Positions 39,787 through 51,374 of a stretch of DNA of 64,000 bases are shown here, in pieces. Made by a program: the position numbers and the translations under genes. Below the pieces are notes generated by a model that worked only from the letters and a program-made list of their open reading frames with translations, was not told where the DNA came from and did not search any database. Each line of letters starts with the position of its first letter. The first letter of the stretch is position 1. Origin of the DNA: Ramichloridium luteum (taxonomy: Eukaryota; Ascomycota; Dothideomycetes; Mycosphaerellales; Dissoconiaceae). The DNA is taken from positions 248,001 to 312,000 of the forward strand of contig MTSC01000017.1 of NCBI GenBank assembly GCA_002368545.1, read 5' to 3'.

Positions 39787-42611
39787 ATGACCTCTGCCTT
39801 GGCTTATGACGACTTCGCACACCTGACGGCCAAACAACCGAGCTCATACATGACGGACTCCGTACTGGATCGGCAAATTTCAGAATGGATTGCGGATGAT
39901 CAGGACACGGGAGTTGATCCCATCTCAATCGAAAGCAGGGTTTCCATCGACCGGGATCGAACCTTCACCTTGGGCAACGAGAAATACATCATACACTACT
40001 CGAGCGAAGTCAGTCACTACAATCTGTTACATGGAAATCGCTCACAGTTGAGGCCAGGACAAAATCTTCTCCAAAGTTCAAATCAATGGCCTGGCAATGG
40101 TCTTTAACCTCCAGGAGGCCGCTCCGAGATGTGTTTCAAAGGAATGGCTTGAGGAGATTCTACCTTCTTGCAGCAACGATGACGTTTTTCGACACGAGTT
40201 TCTGCAAGTGATAGTATTCCAGGGCGCCGAAGAACATGAAGTCACCTTCGATGAAGACGCTCAAGACTTCTTGAAACTCCACGGCACTGAGCAAGTCTTC
40301 TTTATGGACCCCAGCACCAGTGGGATCACACTTCGACAAGGACCGTACATCTTGGACGAGCAGGCTTTTCGTCAAGTATGGAGGCTCCATCGTGATCATC
40401 AACGAACGTTCATCATGGCCACTGAACCGGATCAACGACAGTGAGTATGGCGAGGCAGTACGCGGTGCAGTGCTGACGTACTTCTGTAGAGGCTTCAATG
40501 AGCTAAGTTTATGCTCTCATATTGGTGACACAGAGATTCCAGTCCCATCGCGGCTGCGGACCAGCAAATCGGAGATTTTACCGCTCGCTGGCCTGCGCAT
40601 TGCCGTGAAGGACAACATCCATCTGCAGGGCGTCAAGACGTCTCTATGCAACAGCGCCTACGCCATGACGTATGCGCCGTCCACCTATACCGCGCCATGC
40701 ATTCAGACCCTTCTCGATAATGGTGCTGTCGTTTTGGGCAAGACCAAATTGACGCCCTTTGGACATTTTGCTGAACCCGTCGAGTACATCGATTACGAGG
40801 CACCGTGGAACCCCCGCGCCGATGGTTATCAATCACCGGGAGGAAGCTGTAGCGGAAGCGCCTGCGCCATTGCCGCGTACGACTGGCTCGATGTCGCTAT
40901 CGGAACCGACAGTAAGTGATCTCTTCTAGATTCGACCACGCTCCGCGACTAATTGAACAAGCTGCCGGTAGTATACTGCGAGTCGCATCGCGCACCGGGG
41001 TTTTTGGTATGCGACCTACCCATGGTGTCGTCGAGACGGAGGGTATGGTGGCAAGTATCAGGTGAGTCTGGTCGAAATCTTCTCCGCGAGTGCACTACTG
41101 ATTTTGCGAAGCTATATGGATACGCCCGGTTTCTTCAGCCGCAATTTACCACGATCAATCAATTTCGCTTCCGTCTGGTACGGAGAGAGGCTGGCACGAT
41201 CCGCATCAAGGGTAGGTCGAGCACACTGCAGCTCAATCTGACGCACGCAGCTGATTAAGGTGGCAATAGAAATTCACCCGCGTTGTCTGGTCAAGAGACC
41301 ACTGGGGCCCTGGCCATGACGACTTGGCAGTGCGTTTCGCGGATGAGCTCTCCAAGCACCTGAATGTCCACCTAGAGATGGTTTCCTTCAAAATGGAGTG
41401 GGAGGTCGCGCCGCCCAAAGATGCAGCTCACTGGTCCCTGCACAATTTTATGCGCAAGGTATGTCTTCTGGCAACCAAACATTCTTGAGCATTTCACTAA
41501 CTCCCCTGACAGGCCGTTCAGAACATTTGGTACGACGACTATCGGAGTTTGAAGTCATTCACCAAGCGTCATAATGATACCTACCACCGCACGGCATACA
41601 TCAATCCAACGGTGCGAGCACGATGGTCAGTCAGCTTTCCGTCGTTCACGAGAACCAAAGGTTCGCGAACAACGTTCTAAGCTCACACGAACTACAGGGC
41701 CATGGCGGAGAAAGTTACCGAAGCCGAACGGGACGAGGCAGTCCGACGGCTCAAGATTTACAAGCGCTGGTTTATGGAGCGCTTCATGAGCTTACAAGAC
41801 ACTGGCAATACTGTTTTCATTTTGCCGATTGAGAATACCAAGGCGCGATACCGCGACCAACCAAGCGACATGTAAGTTGCCGCTTCCATGCCGGGTTCAT
41901 TGCCGGCGTTCGCGTGATTGTTAGCTGACGGACGCATCAACCACAGACAACAAGAGCTTGACCCGGGCGTCAACAGCCTCTATCTCGCACCCATACTCGG
42001 GGCGCCGGAGCTTGTTGTTCCCAGTAAGTTCTTCCCGCAAGCCGTACAAATTGTCGCGCTCAGGACTAACCGTGATGCCTCATCATTAAAAGTCGGCGAA
42101 CGTTCCTATCACTCTCGTGCTGGCGATCGCACCGAGCGCCTCCCGGTCTGCGTCGGCCTCATGTCACCACCAGGTAAGCTTCCCTCCGCACTTTCACTCT
42201 ATCTTCCCAAGCTCTCACTGACAGACCGACGATTCAGGCACCGACCTTGCCCTGCTCCGCCTGACCCACCGCTTTCTCAAAGCCACTAATCGACGCACGA
42301 GTGTCACCACCGGCCGGTCCGCCTTTGGCCGCGAAGCAGCGCCGCCTCCACCGCCCAGTTCGCGCTTGACGCGCGCCGCACCCGTCGCACCACCGATCAC
42401 GAATCCGAAATCGACCGCGAACACTAGTAGCTATCCATCTCACGTCTTCTCGACACCCGAACGGCCGATCTCTCAAGCGGCAACAATGACCTCGGCTACG
42501 ACGATCGCGACGACAACGTCCTCATCGACTATGATGTCCGTGGTTCCGGAAATCTCGGTCTGCGATTTCGATACCGACATACTCGGATTCGACGGGTTTC
42601 TAGCGGAGTAG
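39787..42611 (+). CDS. Amidase signature family hydrolase, 11 exons, with Ser/Thr/Pro-rich C-terminal tail
   Basis: Exons inferred: 39787-40008, 40058-40440, 40490-40911, 40962-41061, 41112-41211, 41270-41458, 41513-41625, 41698-41871, 41947-42023, 42093-42173 and 42238-42611, giving 744 aa. Residues ~1-220 form the N-terminal extension typical of a fungal amidase subfamily (FTLGNEKYIIHY, then IPVPSRL). The amidase core follows: the catalytic Lys in LRIAVKDNIHLQGVKTS, the cis-Ser in GYQSPGGSCSGSACAIAAYDW, and the nucleophilic Ser in IGTDTAGSILRVASRTGV joined across intron 3. MDTPGFFSRN and IFILPIENTKAR-like segments follow, and later LYLAPILGAPELVVP. The last ~105 residues are rich in Ser, Thr, Ala and Pro and unlike amidases. 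No signal peptide is seen. The first intron (GTCAGT donor) is the weakest junction. The substrate is unknown. Confidence 0.83.
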
Positions 42612-43400
42612 ACCTCATCGCTACCATTTGATGAACGAAAAACAACAAGGAAGCACTCGACCACAAGCGAGTGGAGAAGATTGTAAGATAGTAGATCCCA
42701 GCGGCTGGTTCGGGGATGTTGGCGAGCTGTACATTGGCAACAGGAAGGAATCATAGAGGATTGGGTGAGGCGGGAGGCTATGTCTTTCTTATGTGGTTTG
42801 GGATGGAGGAAGGTGGTGTTCCGGGTGCAAGCGAGGAGAACAGGGACTGGCTGGCGCGCATATTCACAATCTTGGAGTTTGGCCTTTCGCATGGATGGTG
42901 TTTCTTTTCGATGTCAGCCGGCGAGCTAGGATTGGAGGGCAATTTGGGGTGGACTTCATGGTTACAAGACAAGATTGGAGGACAGTTTTTGGGGTGAACT
43001 TCGTGGTTACAAGAAAGGGTTGGAGGACAATTTGGTGTGGACTTCATAGCTATATCCTGGACGCACAGCACAGGACTTCTTCGTGGATGTATTATTATTA
43101 GTTGAGATCACTTACACGCCAGAGCTGAGAACTACGAATTGCTTTTGGCAAGAATGCCCATCACAGAGTAGACGGATTCCAGTGCGCTCGACACCAATCA
43201 TCAAACTATCCGATTTGCATGACAGTGGGGGATCTGGAACAAGCAGATATTGTTTCAATCTAGGCTAGAAGGAGTGGAGAGCTCAAGCAGGCAGAAGCAG
43301 TGATCTGACACGCGACAACAGCAACAGTTGAAATCAGCAATCTGACATCGGCGACAATTGAGAAGCAGATGCAGTGAATGATACTCCAAGAACGACGGAG
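42612..43400. other. 3' region between convergent amidase and eIF5 genes, with a short tandem repeat
   Basis: No gene is seen. The central part holds a 43-45 bp tandem repeat, described separately; the right end (about 43270-43375) is rich in CAG and CAACAG-like words. Confidence 0.4.
42930..43062. repeat. Three tandem copies of a 43-45 bp repeat
   Basis: Units start at about 42931, 42974 and 43019. Each contains (A/G)TTGGAGG(G/A)CA(A/G)TTTG and TG(G/A)ACTTC(A/G)T(G/A), with GGTTACAAGA in the first two. Copies differ at several positions. It lies in the shared 3' region of two convergent genes. Confidence 0.8.
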
Positions 43401-44693
43401 TTACTCGTCATCCTCGTCGTCGTCATCCTCGTCATCGTCATCGTCGCTCTCAGCATTCTCCAACCACTCCAAGAACTTCTCCGCGCTCTTGCGCACCTTG
43501 CGGGACACGGTGACGTCGACATACTTCTTGCTAGCCTTGGAGCCCCAAGACTTGAGAACCTCCTCGCAGACGAGGTCGTTCTCGTAGACCTTGAGCAAGA
43601 TCGCAGAAACCGAGGGGACGAGATGCGGCTTGTCGATGCCCACGAAGCGCTCGATACCGCCCAAGAAGGCCTTCTCATGGCGCTCGGAGGTGATCATCTT
43701 CTTGAGCATGGCAGCGCGGGCGGGGATCTGCTTGACGATCTGGTCGTCGAAGATGCACTGTGCCAGGACGGTAGGAGTGCGGTGCTTGGCCTCGATGCCG
43801 AGCTCCTTGGCCTTGAGGTAGATCTCGACGTCCTTGACCTTGGTGACATCGCCGCCCTCCTTCTCAGCAGTCTCCTCGATCCACTTGCCGAGCGCATCGT
43901 AGCTGTTGTTGCCCTCTTTGTCCTCGTCGCCGTCCTCAATGACCATGCTTCCAGTGAGGCCGTCGGCAAGAGCCTTGGCACGGGCCTTGACGGCCTCCTC
44001 AGACATGTCGACCGACCATTCAACCTCCTTGTCCTTCAAGTCCAGCTCATTGAGTTCCTTGGCTTCCGCGTTGATCTTGCGCGTGAGCGCATCGTCGTCG
44101 CTGTTGGCCTCGGCTTCGCCGTTTTCGTCGCCGTGGTCGGAAGCACTGTCACCGGGGCTGCCGCCGTCTTCATTGTCATCGGCAGTACCATTGCGCTCTG
44201 CCTCCTTGCGAGCCTTGCGATCCGCCTTCTTCGTAGACTTGTCCTTCTTGCCCTTCTTTGGCGCGTTCTTGAGGATGAACGAAGAAAGCTTCTGGCGTGG
44301 GTCGGCAGTGGTGATCTCTCCGCAAGCCTTGCAGTCCATCAGGATGTCTCCATCCTTGATGCTGATGACAGTCTCGGGGTTCTTGCACTTGCGGCACAAG
44401 ACGAACTTATTGATGAAACCATCAAGATAGTCCTGCAGCTTGCTGGCCTCGTGGGCGCCGTTGATGATCCAGCGGTCGTCCTTCGGATCGATATTGGTCT
44501 GAGCACCAAGTTCGAATCCGAAGTACTTGATCACGTAGTTCGGCGGGCGGGCAAGCTGCTGGGCAACATTGCTAAGGTTGACCACGACAGTCTTGATTCC
44601 GTTTCCCTTGCCTTCGACTTTGGCCTGAAGGCGCTCCATCTTGTAGCGGTAGAAGGGATCGGAGACATCCCGGCGAATGTTGACGTTGGCCAT
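43401..44693 (-). CDS. TIF5: Translation initiation factor eIF5
   Basis: The single exon encodes 430 aa. The product is the GTPase-activating protein for eIF2 in the 43S/48S pre-initiation complex. The N-terminal domain starts MANVNIRRDVSDPFYRYKM, with Arg in the family's NIxR block (Arg15 in yeast is the GAP residue). A C4 zinc-binding site follows, CRKC...DCKACG, at about residues 100-123. A Lys-rich linker (APKKGKKDKSTKKADRKARK) and a Ser/Asp/Glu-rich region lead to the C-terminal W2 HEAT domain, with LAQCIFDDQIVKQIPARAAM and LERHE-type helices. The end is a run of Asp and Glu, preceded by the aromatic/acidic FLEWLENAESD box that contacts eIF2-beta and eIF3. The long plus-strand frame over this gene is a shadow. 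Confidence 0.97.
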   Translation of the reverse strand: MANVNIRRDVSDPFYRYKMERLQAKVEGKGNGIKTVVVNLSNVAQQLARPPNYVIKYFGFELGAQTNIDPKDDRWIINGAHEASKLQDYLDGFINKFVLCRKCKNPETVISIKDGDILMDCKACGEITTADPRQKLSSFILKNAPKKGKKDKSTKKADRKARKEAERNGTADDNEDGGSPGDSASDHGDENGEAEANSDDDALTRKINAEAKELNELDLKDKEVEWSVDMSEEAVKARAKALADGLTGSMVIEDGDEDKEGNNSYDALGKWIEETAEKEGGDVTKVKDVEIYLKAKELGIEAKHRTPTVLAQCIFDDQIVKQIPARAAMLKKMITSERHEKAFLGGIERFVGIDKPHLVPSVSAILLKVYENDLVCEEVLKSWGSKASKKYVDVTVSRKVRKSAEKFLEWLENAESDDDDDEDDDDEDDE

Positions 44694-46057
44694 GGTTGCG
44701 GTTGAATATGGATTGATTGATGGCAGGTAAGCTTAGTTGGCAAAAGCAGCAGCGAGGTACACTCTAGGACTGTAGGCTGCGGTAAACAACATGTAGTAGA
44801 TACAAGCCAGCATATGCTGTTCCAAGTATCTAGCTATGCTGATTGGTGATAGGTATGCACGCAGGATGAAATGGTCTTCACCCGGTCTCGGACGATTCAG
44901 CCAGTGTTGCGTTTATGGCCGCGGTCACGGGGTCTTCGCGTTTTGCGAAATGGTTGCTGCAGCACAGGCGGCGGGTCGAGATCGAAAGCGTTCGCGTAGG
45001 ACGGATACATATACTCTGCACTGTATCCGATGAAGGCCGGTATGGGTGTGGATGAGAGTCCTCGAGGGGATCGGAGTCGATGAGATGGAACGCGGAGGGC
45101 GCTGCGAATCTCAGGATATCGGCGAGTCGAGCGGGGCGGTGATGTTGGTGATGCTACTGCGATGGGCAGTTGGTTGATGCGTACAGATGGTGAAGCGCAG
45201 ATGTGGGAAGACGAGTTGTCGTGGTGGAAGGACGAGAAATGGAGAAATCGGGCAGAATGCACACAAGGCCTGCAGGTGCTAAATTAGCCTCCGATGAAAA
45301 GTCTCCCCGTCGCACCGTTGCCACCTGCCCGTCAAGGCACGTGCCGTCCGCGAGTCATCATTCATGGAACGCGGAAAAAATCATCCTTCAGACAAAGAGT
45401 CATCAGACGTTTGTCACGCAACGACGAAATAATCATACATTCCACAAACACCTCCGTCTGTTTTCACACTCCGCCGCATACAGCTCGTCGATATCCGTGC
45501 AAGTAGGGCCTGAGCGGCACCTTCAGAGTAGACCGGACTTCGTTCCACAGAATTCGTCACCCCGGCATTTGCACGGGAATGGGTTCGACGCAAGCGCACA
45601 TCGCGGCTCCTACCGACCGTACGGCCGATGACTTACAGTAGTTCCAACGGGCGGCCTGCCGCCACGTCGTCAGGTCGGTTCAGACATCCACCTTCGAATA
45701 TGGCCGTTTCAATTGTTGGCACAAACACGTTTGACTATTTTTCGATACGATCTAGATTATTGTTGGTCGCGAGAATAACACACAACCATGCATCTGGGTG
45801 GTTGTCACCGCAAGACCTCGCCATGACGTCCTATTCGTCAGAGTTTTCCAATGCTAGTCAAAACCACTACAGCTATTCGATTTGTTGGAAACATTCTTGT
45901 CGTTGACTCCGAGTGCCTTACAATTACTCTACGCGAGAATCAAAGAATCGTGCGAATAACATATAAGGAAGTTATCATGACTTTTCATCCCTCGTAAATA
46001 ACACGAATCAAGCTCATTGACATTATCAGGACATCGTTGGTCAACAGATGTTCCTCC
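44694..46057. other. Intergenic region
   Basis: Promoter of TIF5 at the left and 3' flank of the epoxide-hydrolase-like gene at the right. A minus-strand open frame at 44897-45262 lacks an ATG at its beginning and is not called. Confidence 0.4.
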
Positions 46058-47313
46058 TCACAACTTAGTCTTCCCGCCCAGTACCACACCCTCGAACCAC
46101 CGCTCAATGATTGCGTTGGTCTCTTGCGGTGTATGCCACAGCGCCCAGTGGGTCGCTGGCACCTCGCCGCGAGTCAGGTTGGGTATTGCCTTCTCCATGC
46201 CCAAGCCCAGCTCGCGTGTCAACACAGAGTCCTTCGTTGCGAAAACGTACAGCACCGGCTGCTGAAGGCCTTTCCGATCTTCAGCGGGCATTTTCAGTTC
46301 GTCTTTGTAATTGTGCTCCCGCACGCGGTACCAGTTGAGCGGACCGTTGATACCGTTCTTGCAGAATTCCTTGACGTAATATGATAATTCCTGGGTTTCG
46401 ACCGGCAGTTAGCAGAGCTTCTGGCTAGTTTTCACGGTCGGACAAACGTACCTCCTCGTTCAGCAAAGGCGACGGCCCGACCTCACCGTCCGTGATCACC
46501 TTCAGATCAACTCCATTCTCAGGCGTCATGATCGGTGTGCCGGTACTCGGCTGGCCACCATACATACCACCCAGGAACTTCCGCATTGCGACCTCGCCCT
46601 TCACCACCTTCTCAACCTTCTGGTCTGCACTTCCAAATTGCAGCTGGTAGCCAAAGTTCGGCAGCTTGGGGACCAGCTGCGGCAGCGGGACGTAGTCATC
46701 CTGCACTGGCATGTAGGGCGTGCAGACACTGAAGACGTGCGAGACCAGCTTCGGCTGCCATTGCGCCACGCGGTACACCACCATTCCGCCCCAGTCGTGA
46801 CCGCCGAGGATGATGCGGGTCAGGCCCTGTTGGGCGGCGATGCCAGCGATCGCATCTGCGTGTGTCTTGTAGGTAAAGTCTTCCAGGTTGGTGGTCGTTC
46901 CCTGTGATTGATGAGAGATCGGCGGTTAGCCTTTCGGTTCGTGAATAGCGATGAGTCTGTTGCGGTCGGCAGAAACGTGCTTTGGACCTGGCACTTACCG
47001 TTTCGCCATAACCCATGCAGTCCAAGGCAATGCAGCGGAATCCCAACTTCAGTAACAACGGAATCTGGTATCTCCACGCGAAGGAGATATCAGGAAAGCC
47101 ATGAATCAGGAAGACTGTGCCCTTGATTTCGCCTTTGGGCTTTGCATCCAGATAACCTGACAGCGTGCCCCGTCAGCAAATGACCGTCGTCATTCATCGC
47201 ACTATCCGCAGTGTAATCATAGCAAAAGACTCATAGCACATACTCCACTTGTGCCCATTGACCACCGCATACTCGCGCGTGTATCTGGGGTCATTCGGTC
47301 GCAGCTTATCCAT
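46058..47313 (-). CDS. Alpha/beta hydrolase, soluble epoxide hydrolase-like
   Basis: Four exons on the minus strand are inferred: 47244-47313, 46999-47156, 46452-46901 and 46058-46390, giving 336 aa. The fold is that of the epoxide hydrolase branch of alpha/beta hydrolases. The oxyanion motif is HGFPD in VFLIHGFPDISFAWRYQIP. The nucleophile elbow is GGHDWGGMV, where the nucleophile is Asp (rather than Ser, as in esterases). Lid Tyr candidates lie in PNFGYQLQF and PLNWYRV, and the catalytic His in VPATHWALWHTPQ. The acid would come from the VFATKDSVLTRE block. The protein ends Thr-Lys-Leu, only a weak PTS1-like tripeptide. The enzyme would open epoxides to diols; in fungi such proteins process xenobiotics or metabolites. 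All donors are GTATGT, GTAAGT or GTACGT. Confidence 0.9.
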
Positions 47314-47835
47314 GGCGATGTTTACTGCACGTGGTCTAATTAGCGGTGTCAGATTTCAAGTGAGGGAGCACGACTTGCATTGAACCAACGCCGCGTTCAA
47401 ATACGGTCGATGCAGCGTCGCAAGCGTGAAGAGTGACGACCAGCTCAAGCTCATCATAGCCTCGGCTATAGCCGACATGTTCACAAAACACAACGATATC
47501 AACGCGTCCGGGGTTGTTATGTAGACTGCGCAAGTACAGGGCCGAAAGAATATATGTACGCACGGCAGCGCTTCAGATGTCTCGCTCGACTCGAATCCGA
47601 CATCAAGTCCCGCGGGGCAAATTCACGCCGCGTCGCTGCCGGACCTTCACTCACCGATCAAAACTGTTTACTGATCAAGATTGAAGTACGGCCGCGAAGA
47701 AGTCAACATTACGTTCCGGGCCAACATCGGTTCGAACTTTTCGCTGGACTGGGCCTCTTTGCGATTGCGAGCTGGGTCTCCACCAGAGAAGGCTATCCGA
47801 ATGTCGGACAGTCGTGGCGCGAACAAGTACATAAT
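47314..47835. other. Intergenic region
   Basis: Promoter of the epoxide-hydrolase-like gene and 3' flank of the pinin-like gene. No gene is seen. Confidence 0.4.
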
Positions 47836-49100
47836 TCAGTAAATTACATCATCCTCGTCACCCTCCACGACATGATCTTCTTCGTCGTTGATCTCCTCGA
47901 CTGGTTGTTGCGCCGTCTTGCTCTCGCTCGCAGGTGCGTCCAGCTTTTCCGCTGATGTGCTTTCTTCCCGGGCGTTCTCACCATCCTCTGGCCCACCTGT
48001 CGGGTTTGCTTCTGGTGGTTCTGAATCGTTTGGTTCTCGCAACGCGCCCTTGTCGCCTTCCCTATCGTTTTCCCTTTCTGACCGTGGCCCCGCATGCTCG
48101 TCTTCCGAGGACTTCCTGCCCGCAGGGGGAGGACGATTCTCTACTGTGAAGGTGTCAATTTAGGTCCGCATGTCAAGCTCTGCAGGATTCTACCTTCGAT
48201 GGCGCTCTTCTCGATTGCCTGGAGTCGTAATTCACGTTGTCTTTTGAAGTCAGCGAGCTCCTTGTCTATCTGCTCCTGTGCGTCGCTGATCTGGTCTGCG
48301 ATTTGATCCTCCTCGCCCGTGCTGAGCTCCCACGGACGGTAGAACTGCACATTGTGTTAGCCTCTTGACTCCTGCGCCGTGAGCTGTCGATCAGACTTAC
48401 CACCTGTGGTGTCGCTCGTGTTCGCAGCTGCTCAGCCTCGTACAGCATATTCTTGTGTCGTGTGCGCATCTGTTCCCGTCCGTCAACGAATGTACATTCA
48501 ATCAAATATGACAAAGCCCAAGCTCACATTCCGCTCATCCACATTGATCTGCTCTTTCCTTCGATGAATCGCCAGCCGTGCCAGCCGCTTCTGCCGGTCT
48601 TCGATGCGTTCGTCATCCTGCTTCTGGAGCTCAGCCTTTCTTCGTTGCTCGATCTCCGACCGTCGCCGCGCGATCCGATCGCCGGCACCAGCGCTTCCTT
48701 TGGCCGCCGATCGATCGGCGCCGGCGCCGCCAGCGAACAGCGCTCCGAACAACCGCTTGCTGCGTTGCCGCTCATCCGTCACCGCTCCTGCCCTCCTCTT
48801 GCGTGGCTCTTTCTGCTCCTCGGCCCGCCGCAACTCAGGCGAGGGCGGCGCCGAGCGGTTCTCTACTTGCTGCGTTTCTGCGCCATCGTCGGCCGTTGTC
48901 TCCGCCTTTGAGGCTTCTTCCGCTGCCTCTGATTCGCCCGCATTCCTCTCCTCCGGGAGTTGTTGTGATGGTGATGGTGAGCGCTTACCCGGACTGGTCC
49001 GCTGCTTCTTTGCTTCCTGATCCAATTCCCCGGATGCGCGCCGCTTCACGCCGGTCTGCTGCTCCAGCGGCTCCTCCGCGAGGATGCCGTCGTGTGACAT
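47836..49100 (-). CDS. Pinin/SDK/MemA domain protein
   Basis: Four exons on the minus strand are inferred: 48528-49100, 48401-48469, 48194-48344 and 47836-48143, giving 366 aa. The N-terminal ~100 residues are charged and low in complexity. The pinin core follows: RSKRLFGALFAGGAGAD, RRSEIEQRRKAELQKQDDER, then AIHRRKEQINVDERN joined to MRTRHKNMLYEAEQLRTRAT. The next exon begins FYRPWELSTGEEDQIADQI, with a long Glu/Gln/Arg-rich coiled coil. The C-terminal exon is acidic and disordered and ends in EEDHVVEGDEDDVIY. Pinin is an exon-junction/splicing-associated nuclear protein in animals; fungal relatives are little studied. The KRLFGALxxG signature supports the family call. Confidence 0.88.
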
Positions 49101-50074
49101 ATTTCCCCCGAGGATTGTGGCCAGGATTGATGAGAGGATATGCGATGCTCAAAAGGGCGTGCGCGACTGATCTGGAAGCATCGCAAAGTCGATAATCGTC
49201 GTATGTGTGCAGCCCCGGGTGTGCATACAATTTTGGTCGCGGTCGTGATGCGGCACGCTAGCGAGCTCCGGGCGCAAGTTCCATGAAGATCCGCAGGTTG
49301 CTGTTGCTGATAAGCTGCCCACCTGCAGTGGTTCCCGTCCACCATTTCTGGGCAGAGGAGCGACCTGATTGATAAGACCTTAATCCATCGTCGCGTAAGA
49401 GATCTGCTTATGGATATATTTTCCGCCAAATGGGCATTGAGCGTTAAGAGCATTACTTGCTGTAATGTAGGGACCCGCATGTTCCTGTTTACAGGCCTCT
49501 GTTTACAGGCTCTCAAGATTTGACTTAATTCGCTGGTCACATTATGATTCTCTTTGATAGCAAACCTGCACGACCCGAGCAGACTCTGCGTCCTGTGGGA
49601 CTTTCAGGTGTGCTAGTTCCACCCGCAGTCGCGCAAGACTCATTTAATGAACACGTCCAGCTAAGTGCGCTCAGAACGAGTCCCGTACCCCCAGGATGTT
49701 CTGCTATGTCTGGTCCCAATGTCTAAGTAGGTAGTAATGGTCGGAGAGGCTGATTATTTAGTCACTCCTTACGAGTGAGAACTCCCGTTGTCTTATAACC
49801 TGGATGCAACGACCAGCAGCTTGACACAAACCTAAGCCTTTCCACAACCTAGAATGACTTTGATCTCACAGACGTTGCTTCTTCGGCACATTCACAGAGT
49901 CCAGTCGATGTCGTCTCCAGCTGAACGCGGCTGACACAGTTCTCCATTATGCAATATCTTGATTACGACGGAGTCCAAGTTACTATACCCTTGTGTCGCG
50001 GAGTTTTCCGACGTGGCGTACAAGGCCGCGGCCTCTTGCTGGCAACATGTAGCATCTGGACACCGAACGATCGC
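49101..50074. other. Intergenic region
   Basis: Promoter of the pinin-like gene at the left and 3' flank of the APH-fold gene at the right. No gene is seen. Confidence 0.4.
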
Positions 50075-50980
50075 TCAGATTGTCGACATTCTGACGTATT
50101 CAAAAGAGCGATGATAGCGAAACTTTGCCGGTTGAAGAAATATTGGCAAGTCCTTCTTAATCCACTCGCTGTGATATGATGCTAGACCTTGTGCCTTCAA
50201 CCATTCCCATGGTGCCGGATACCACCCAGCCTGATGCCAATCAATGACAGCTTTCAGGCGGCAAGGCCCTTCGCCAGCGCGCGACAGGAGAATGTTGCCT
50301 TGGTCCAGATCACCATGTGTGAAAACGATAGGCACTTTGTCGTCGAAGCCCGACAGCTCCTCTACCTCTTTCCGAGGGTCTGCGTAGTTGGACTGGTTTC
50401 GAACTGCTAGCTTTGCGAATGCATCGTGGAAAGCGCAAGCGCTGGCAAAAGGACCGGCGGCTTCGACGCCGTTGTCCTCAAAATAAACATCCCGGAGGGC
50501 AGTACCTGAAATCGAAGCCAGTGCCAGAGAATCTTTCGGCGCTTGAATGCGCCTCCACGATTTGACTGCGCCGCGCAGTTGACGGCACACGGCGCGTCGC
50601 TCATTAGGTGCGAGATGAGGCCATCTGTCGTCCAACCGATCCCCATCCACCAATTCCAGGTAGAGGAATGTTTGCCGCCCGTCCTGCTTCCATCCATAGA
50701 TTTTAGGCACTGGGATGCTGTCTTTCATATGATTTTCTAGAAACCAGATGCATTGCCCTTCGGTGATGCCAACGTATGTCCCCCATTTGACAATTAGGTT
50801 TAGTTCAGGATATCGCACAGGATCCGGACGAAACGCATTATGAACGTCGCGGAAGGAATCCTTCGCGCGCGCTCGAACTTCATCTGGACTGGGATAGTCT
50901 GACTCTTCTCCATGAAACCAGACCGTGTCACCGGCGGGCAGATTGCGTGGGGATATTTGCTTGGACTGTATGCACCCCAT
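50075..50980 (-). CDS. Aminoglycoside phosphotransferase (APH)-fold kinase-like protein with MGCIQSK N-terminus
   Basis: The single exon encodes 301 aa. It has an APH/choline-kinase-like fold: LNLIVKWGTYVGITEGQ (phosphate-binding/Lys region), IPVPKIYGW, and TFLYLELVDGDRLDDRW. The catalytic Brenner-type motif HGDLDQGNILL and the metal-binding VIDWHQAGWYPAPWEW follow. Fungi carry many such proteins, mostly of unknown substrate. The frame extends upstream only to a TTG, so the first ATG is at 50980 and the protein begins MGCIQSKQIS. Gly2, Cys3 and Ser6 are the pattern for N-myristoylation with adjacent palmitoylation, as in several membrane-anchored animal kinases. Membrane attachment is therefore predicted. 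This N-terminus is unusual for the family. Confidence 0.82.
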   Translation of the reverse strand: MGCIQSKQISPRNLPAGDTVWFHGEESDYPSPDEVRARAKDSFRDVHNAFRPDPVRYPELNLIVKWGTYVGITEGQCIWFLENHMKDSIPVPKIYGWKQDGRQTFLYLELVDGDRLDDRWPHLAPNERRAVCRQLRGAVKSWRRIQAPKDSLALASISGTALRDVYFEDNGVEAAGPFASACAFHDAFAKLAVRNQSNYADPRKEVEELSGFDDKVPIVFTHGDLDQGNILLSRAGEGPCRLKAVIDWHQAGWYPAPWEWLKAQGLASYHSEWIKKDLPIFLQPAKFRYHRSFEYVRMSTI

Positions 50981-51374
50981 GCCTTGGGGGTCGGAGTGCA
51001 ATGGCAGTGTCGAGCTAATGCGACACTTGGACTGCTAAATTTGATGGACTATCGCGCGACACGACTTTCGACTGCTGGATGCATGTTCTTCTTGGAGTCA
51101 GTTAACTCTACGCACCAGGATGGGTACAAATGATCTTTATGGGCGGTTCGTTTCAAGGTTGACCCCGAGCAGACTCGCACTAGACCATTTCAAGCAAATC
51201 GAGGGAGCCGCCCTTCTCCCAGACTCGCTGGTGCCCCATTGCGGCACATTACTGCATCTTGTTGACTGGTGATCGATTACGTACGTACCTCAACAGATGT
51301 TCCGTCCGCATGCACACGAGAGTTTAATGATTGACCTTGGATCTCATTTCATGTCGATACAACCAAGAATAGTG
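50981..51374. other. Intergenic region
   Basis: Promoter of the APH-fold gene and 3' flank of the hypothetical gene at 51375-51989. No gene is seen. Confidence 0.4.

Noticed and set aside
43374..44705. 443-codon plus-strand open frame opposite eIF5
   Set aside because: Antisense shadow; eIF5 on the minus strand is certain.
44897..45262. 121-codon minus-strand frame rich in Pro, Ser and Arg
   Set aside because: It starts with GTG, has no ATG near the beginning and no recognisable domain; could be an exon but unsupported.
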